NCBI GenBank assembly: GCA_005888515.1
Contig: VAZR01000030.1
Coordinates: forward strand, 1 to 9,798
DNA: 9,798 nt
Source: Alphaproteobacteria bacterium
Lineage (GTDB): Bacteria > Pseudomonadota > Alphaproteobacteria > ATCC43930 > CGMCC-115725
Direction of reading: 5' to 3'
The notes beneath the pieces were generated by a model. It saw nothing but the letters and a program-made list of their open reading frames with translations, was not told where the DNA came from and did no database searches. Shown here in pieces: positions 6,295 to 9,798 of this stretch. The position numbers and the translations under genes are program-made. How positions within the stretch are numbered: the stretch's first letter is position 1; every line of letters starts with the position of its first letter.

Positions 6295-6819
6295 TCACCC
6301 CTGTCCCTCACCCCGTGAACGGGGAGAGGGAAGGCGGTCGAAGCATCGGACCAACCCGGCGGGCGTTTCTCCAAACCAACTGCAGCTCTTCCTCTCCCCA
6401 CGCGCGCGGGGAGACGGTGAGGGGCAAACTTGCGTACTACACCGCCGGTCTCCCGGCTGGGTCAGGCGTCGCCGCTGCAAGAGGCGAGACTTGAATTCGA
6501 AATCGACAAAGAAGTCGATGCGGCAGCCGCCCGGCACCTTCTCGAATACCCAGTGGTTGTTCAGGTAACGGAACGGCCCCTCGGCATAGGCCACATCGAT
6601 GCGCCGCGGCGGGTCGAGCGCGACACGCGACGTGAAGCGCTCGCGGAACATCCGAAAGCCGATGATCAGATCCGCGACGATCAGATCGGGGCGCCGTTCG
6701 CGAATGCGCGCGCCGACGCACCACGGCAGGAATTCGGGATAGCGCTCGACATCGGCGACGAGGGCGAACAACTGCTCTGGCGTGTAGGGCAGGACCCGTT
6801 GCTCGGCATGGGTCGGCAT
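6295..6819 (-). CDS. ratA: RatA/COQ10-family START-domain protein with a replaced C-terminus
   Basis: Members of this family (polyketide cyclase/START fold) include mitochondrial COQ10, a ubiquinone-binding protein needed for respiration, and E. coli RatA. Residues 1-115 are typical: MPTHAEQRVLPYTPEQLFAL, VADVERYPEFLPWC (21-34), FRERFTSRV (58-66), GPFRYLNNHWVFE (81-93) and DFFVDFEFKSRLLQ (102-115). From residue 116 the sequence becomes RRRLTQPGDRRC and then arginine-, serine- and proline-rich repeat-derived sequence to residue 174. The C-terminal helix normally following SRLLQ (an F-x-EAVRRMV-type segment) is absent in every frame. The ATG at 6819 lies five bases after the lipA stop. The fold should be destabilised or altered; function is doubtful. 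Confidence 0.8.
   Translation of the reverse strand: MPTHAEQRVLPYTPEQLFALVADVERYPEFLPWCVGARIRERRPDLIVADLIIGFRMFRERFTSRVALDPPRRIDVAYAEGPFRYLNNHWVFEKVPGGCRIDFFVDFEFKSRLLQRRRLTQPGDRRCSTQVCPSPSPRARGERKSCSWFGETPAGLVRCFDRLPSPRSRGEGQG
6298..6424. repeat. Palindromic intergenic repeat between the Rieske gene and ratA
   Basis: Outer arms CCCTCACC (6305-6312) and GGTGAGGG (6416-6423) are inverted. Each side has an inner hairpin: CCCCG/CGGGG around TGAA (6311-6324) and CTCCCC/GGGGAG around eight bases (6394-6413). The CCCTCACC...GGGGAGAGG style is that of widespread repeats in Rhizobiales-like genomes. The element lies in the convergent region and is read through as the 3' end of the ratA frame. Confidence 0.75.
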
Positions 6820-6824
6820 TGCGA

Positions 6825-7796
6825 CTAGGCGCGGGCGGCGAGCGCGGCGGCCCGGGCGGCCTTGAGCTCCGCAAAATCTTCGCCCGCATGATACGACGAG
6901 CGGGTCAGCGGCGAGGCCGAGACCATCAGGAACCCCTTGCCGAGCGCCTGACGACGATAGCCCTCGAATTCCTGTGGTGTGACGAACCCGGCGATCGGGT
7001 GATGTTTCAGCGTCGGCTGTAGGTATTGGCCGATCGTCAGGAAATCGACCTGAGCCTCGCGCAGATCATCCATGACCTGCAAGACCTCGGCGCGGGCTTC
7101 GCCGAGCCCGACCATCAGTCCCGATTTCGTGAAGATCGTCGCATCGAGCCGCTTCGCCTGATCAAGCAGTCGCAGCGAGTGGAAATAACGCGCACCGGGC
7201 CGCACCTCGCCATAGAGCCGCGGCACGGTTTCCAGATTGTGGTTGAGGACGTCCGGCTTGGCCGCGACGACCATCTCGATCGCGCCGTCCTTGCGCAGGA
7301 AATCCGGTACCAGTACTTCGATCGTCGTGGCTGGAGCAGCAGCACGGATCGCCGCAATGGTTCGGGCGAAATGGCCGGCGCCGCCATCGTCGAGATCGTC
7401 GCGGTCGACTGAGGTCACGACGATATGGTTCAGGCCGAGCGCCGCGACCGCCTCGCCGACGCGCGCTGGCTCGTGCGGGTCGAGCTGGTCGGGCCGGCCG
7501 GTCGCGACATTGCAGAAGGTGCAGGCGCGAGTGCAGACGGCGCCCAAGATCATCACCGTCGCGTGCTTGTCCTTCCAGCACTCGCCGATATTCGGGCAGG
7601 CCGCCTCTTCGCAGACTGTGTTGAGCTTGAGATCGCGCATCAGCCGGCGCGTCGCCTGGTATTCCGGCGAGGTCGGCGCCTTGACCCGGATCCAGGGCGG
7701 CTTCCGCGGGCTCGGCTGGTCCGGCCGCGCCGCCTTTTCCGGATGCCGCAACGGCTCCGGCGCGGGCTGCCGCGCCTCAAGGTCCGGTAAGCTCAT
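6825..7796 (-). CDS. lipA: Lipoyl synthase (radical SAM)
   Basis: Inserts two sulfurs into octanoyl groups on lipoyl domains, the last step of lipoate synthesis, serving the E2 subunits of 2-oxoacid dehydrogenases. The 323-residue protein has the auxiliary cluster ligands C62, C67 and C73 (VCEEAACPNIGEC), the radical SAM motif C88-x3-C92-x2-C95 (CTRACTFC), TSVDRDDLDDGGA, and the C-terminal RSSYHAGEDF motif whose serine ligates the auxiliary cluster. Length is normal, with the charged proline-rich N-terminal extension (1-34) common in alphaproteobacteria. The ATG follows the lpdA stop by three bases, so it is part of the same operon and makes the cofactor for the neighbouring E2 enzyme. Confidence 0.97.
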   Translation of the reverse strand: MSLPDLEARQPAPEPLRHPEKAARPDQPSPRKPPWIRVKAPTSPEYQATRRLMRDLKLNTVCEEAACPNIGECWKDKHATVMILGAVCTRACTFCNVATGRPDQLDPHEPARVGEAVAALGLNHIVVTSVDRDDLDDGGAGHFARTIAAIRAAAPATTIEVLVPDFLRKDGAIEMVVAAKPDVLNHNLETVPRLYGEVRPGARYFHSLRLLDQAKRLDATIFTKSGLMVGLGEARAEVLQVMDDLREAQVDFLTIGQYLQPTLKHHPIAGFVTPQEFEGYRRQALGKGFLMVSASPLTRSSYHAGEDFAELKAARAAALAARA

Positions 7797-7799
7797 CGG

Positions 7800-9200
7800 T
7801 CAGAAGTGGAGGGCGCGGCCATAGGCGTCAAGCACGCTCTCGTGCATCGTCTCCGAGATCGTCGGGTGCGGGAAGATCGTGCGCATCAGCTCGCTCTCGG
7901 TGGTCTCCAAGGTCTTAGCGATCGTGTAGCCCTGGATCAGCTCCGTGACTTCGGCGCCGATCATATGTGCGCCCAGTAATTCGCCGGTCTTGCCGTCGAA
8001 CACGGTCTTGACCATCCCCTCGGGTTCGCCGAGTGCGATCGCCTTGCCGTTGCCGATGAACGGGAAATGCCCGATCTTCACCTCGTAGCCGGCATCGCGC
8101 GCCGCCTTCTCGGTCAATCCGACGCTGGCGATTTGGGGCCGGCAATAGGTGCAGCCCGGGATATTGCGGCTGTCGAGCGGATGCACGTCATTGACCCCGG
8201 CGATGTGCTCGACGCAGATCACGCCCTCATGCATCGCCTTGTGCGCCAGCCAGGGCGGGCCCACGAGGTCGCCGATCGCGTAAAGACCGGGTTCGCCGGT
8301 GCGCAGCCATTCGTCGACGACGACATGCGTACGATCCACTTTGGCCTTGGTGCCTTCAAGGCCGATATCCTCGACATTGCCGACGATACCAACCGCGAGG
8401 ATCACGCGCTCGACGGTGATGTCGGAGGTTTTGCCGCCCGCCTCGATCTGCGCCGCGACATTGTCCCTGCCGCGCTTCAGGCCCTTCACGGTCGCGCCGG
8501 TATGGATCTTGATGCCCTGCTTCTCGAAGGCCTTGCGGGCGAAGGCCGAGATTTCCTCGTCCTCGACGGGCAATACGCGGTCCAGCACCTCGACGACGGT
8601 CACCTCCGCGCCCATGTCGCGATAGAAGCTGGCGAATTCCATGCCGATCGCGCCCGAGCCAATGACCAAGAGCGATTTCGGAATAGGCTCCGGCACCATC
8701 GCTTCCTTGTAGGTCCACACCAGTGTGCCGTCGGGTTCGAGCCCGGGCAGCGACCGCGCTCTCGCCCCGGTCGCCAACACGATATGCGGCGCGCCGAGGT
8801 CGGCGACCCCCTTGCCGTCCTTCGCGACCGCGATCTTACCCTTACCGGCGAGCTTGGCCTGCCCATCGAATACGGTGATCTTGTTCTTGCGCATCAGATG
8901 CGCGACGCCGTTGGACAGCTGTTTGGCGACCGCGCGTGAGCGGGCGATGACCTTCTTCGGGTCGTAAGTGATGTCCTTCGCCGAAAACCCGAATTGATCG
9001 AGATGACGCAGCAGGTGGTGGATCTCGGAGGCGCGCAGCAACGCCTTGGTCGGGATGCAGCCCCAATTGAGGCAGATGCCGCCGAGCTGATCGCGTTCGA
9101 CGAGCGCCGTCTTCATGCCGAGCTGCGCCGCCCGGATCGCCGCGACATAGCCGCCCGGCCCGCCGCCGACAACAATCAGGTCGAAGGAACTGTCTGCCAC
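7800..9200 (-). CDS. lpdA: Dihydrolipoyl dehydrogenase (E3)
   Basis: FAD flavoprotein that reoxidises dihydrolipoyl groups of 2-oxoacid dehydrogenase complexes with NAD+. The 466-residue product shows the FAD-binding VVGGGPGGYVAA (10-21), the redox-active disulfide C43/C48 (GGICLNWGCIPTK), the NAD-binding VIGSGAIGMEFAS, YAIGDL of the second FAD motif and the catalytic His-Glu in FPHPTISETMHES near the C-terminus. I chose the GTG at 9200, where the protein begins MADSSFDLIVVGGG, with AGGGG eight bases upstream. A GTG at 9239 would add 13 residues coded by a palindromic repeat and is less likely. It lies between pdhC and lipA, so it is probably the E3 of the pyruvate dehydrogenase complex. Confidence 0.96.
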   Translation of the reverse strand: MADSSFDLIVVGGGPGGYVAAIRAAQLGMKTALVERDQLGGICLNWGCIPTKALLRASEIHHLLRHLDQFGFSAKDITYDPKKVIARSRAVAKQLSNGVAHLMRKNKITVFDGQAKLAGKGKIAVAKDGKGVADLGAPHIVLATGARARSLPGLEPDGTLVWTYKEAMVPEPIPKSLLVIGSGAIGMEFASFYRDMGAEVTVVEVLDRVLPVEDEEISAFARKAFEKQGIKIHTGATVKGLKRGRDNVAAQIEAGGKTSDITVERVILAVGIVGNVEDIGLEGTKAKVDRTHVVVDEWLRTGEPGLYAIGDLVGPPWLAHKAMHEGVICVEHIAGVNDVHPLDSRNIPGCTYCRPQIASVGLTEKAARDAGYEVKIGHFPFIGNGKAIALGEPEGMVKTVFDGKTGELLGAHMIGAEVTELIQGYTIAKTLETTESELMRTIFPHPTISETMHESVLDAYGRALHF

Positions 9201-9215
9201 TTCGAAGACCCCTTG

Positions 9216-9297
9216 CCCGGGCTTGTCCCGGGTATCCACGTCTTATGCGAGCCGGGAGCAATCTAAAGACGTGGGTGGCCGGAACAAGTCCGGCCAC
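9216..9297. repeat. Composite palindromic repeat in the pdhC-lpdA gap
   Basis: Three nested inverted repeats: CCCGGG pairs around CTTGT (9216-9232); CCACGTCTT (9236-9244) pairs with AAGACGTGG (9266-9274); and GTGGCCGGA/TCCGGCCAC around ACAAG (9275-9297). The two outer hairpins have the same loop in opposite orientation, so this is a pair of inverted repeat units. In the transcript it would fold between pdhC and lpdA. There is no T-tract, so it is a processing or stabilising structure at most, not an evident terminator. Confidence 0.8.
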
Positions 9298-9363
9298 GGG
9301 GTATTTGCGGTTTCAAAAGGCCGAAAGCAATGTCGCGCCGAGCAAAAGCCTGCTCTGCCTAGC

Positions 9364-9798
9364 CTACAGCAGCATCGTCAGCGGCTCTTCAACGAGCTTC
9401 TTGAAGGCGGCGAGGAATTGCGCGCCGACCGCGCCGTCGACGACGCGGTGATCGCCGGACAGGGTGCAGGTCATCACCGTCGCGACCGCGAGCTGGCCGT
9501 CGCGCACGATTGGCCGTTGTTCGCCCAGGCCGACCGCCAGGATGCCGCCCTGCGGCGGGTTGATCACCGCGGCGAATTCCCGGATGCCGTACATGCCGAG
9601 ATTGGAGATAGAGAAGGTGCCGCCCTGAAATTCCTCAAGCTTCAATTTGCCGGCCCGGGTGCGTTCGGCGAGACCCTTGCTCTCCTGCGCGATCTGCGCG
9701 AGCCCCTTCTGATCGGCGCCCTTGATGATCGGCGTGATCAGCCCGTCATCGAGCGCGACAGCGACGGCGATATCGACCCGGTCCCAGAGAAGGATCGC
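9364..9798 (-). CDS. pdhC: Dihydrolipoamide acetyltransferase (E2) of pyruvate dehydrogenase, C-terminal part
   Basis: The last 144 codons of an E2 catalytic domain; the rest, including the lipoyl and subunit-binding domains, lies beyond the right edge. Visible motifs are VDIAVAVALDDGLITPII, FQGGTFSISNLGMYGI, INPPQGGILAVG and the active-site LSGDHRVVDGAVGAQFL with catalytic H117 and D121 (numbered from the window edge). It ends LTMLL and TAG. The NLGMYGI and INPPQ wording and the lpdA-lipA neighbours favour the pyruvate complex over 2-oxoglutarate dehydrogenase. The frame is intact to the window edge. Confidence 0.92.
   Translation of the reverse strand, partial: AILLWDRVDIAVAVALDDGLITPIIKGADQKGLAQIAQESKGLAERTRAGKLKLEEFQGGTFSISNLGMYGIREFAAVINPPQGGILAVGLGEQRPIVRDGQLAVATVMTCTLSGDHRVVDGAVGAQFLAAFKKLVEEPLTMLL

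Noticed and set aside
8067..8939. Plus-strand open frame of 290 codons opposite lpdA
   Set aside because: Antisense shadow of lpdA with no domain evidence.
9275..9297. Rho-independent terminator after pdhC
   Set aside because: The hairpin is strong, but no run of T follows on the minus strand, and it is part of a larger palindromic repeat.

Overview
The window is a GC-rich chromosomal segment of an alphaproteobacterium. The gene order dusB-ntrB-ntrC, divergent from a fused ispDF followed by pgpA and cinA, then ratA, lipA, lpdA and pdhC, is a familiar alphaproteobacterial arrangement; a Rhodospirillales- or Rhizobiales-like host is a guess from protein style and from the palindromic repeats. 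No tRNA, rRNA, CRISPR array or insertion sequence was seen.

Left part (1-2448, minus strand): the nitrogen-regulation operon dusB-ntrB-ntrC. Both gene junctions are TGATG stop/start overlaps, and ntrC runs off the window. A plausible sigma70 promoter for the operon lies at 2504-2532. The dusB start region carries a 14-nt-spaced tandem duplication that leaves an out-of-frame ATG minileader overlapping the GTG start.

Middle (2628-5262, plus strand): a small DsrE-family gene, then ispDF (MEP isoprenoid pathway), pgpA (phosphatidylglycerol synthesis) and a CinA/PncC-type NMN amidohydrolase. The DsrE-family gene is the most notable item. Its frame carries an in-frame TGA at 2862-2864, in the place of the first cysteine of the family's CxxC, and reads on for 40 more family-like codons to TAA at 2985-2987. 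A hairpin starting just after the TGA meets the usual criteria for a bacterial SECIS element. It is best read as a selenoprotein (UxxC), with a recently broken gene as the alternative.

A disturbed patch (5263-6480) separates cinA from ratA. It holds a Rieske oxygenase gene of the vanillate demethylase type that lacks its 5' end and any credible start codon, then a palindromic repeat that has become the 3' end of the convergent ratA gene, replacing its usual C-terminal helix.

Right part (6295-9798, minus strand): pdhC (partial), lpdA, lipA and ratA, linking the pyruvate dehydrogenase E2 and E3 subunits with lipoate synthesis and a COQ10-like protein. Composite palindromic repeats lie at 4191-4282 (against the pgpA start), 6298-6424 and 9216-9297 (upstream of lpdA).
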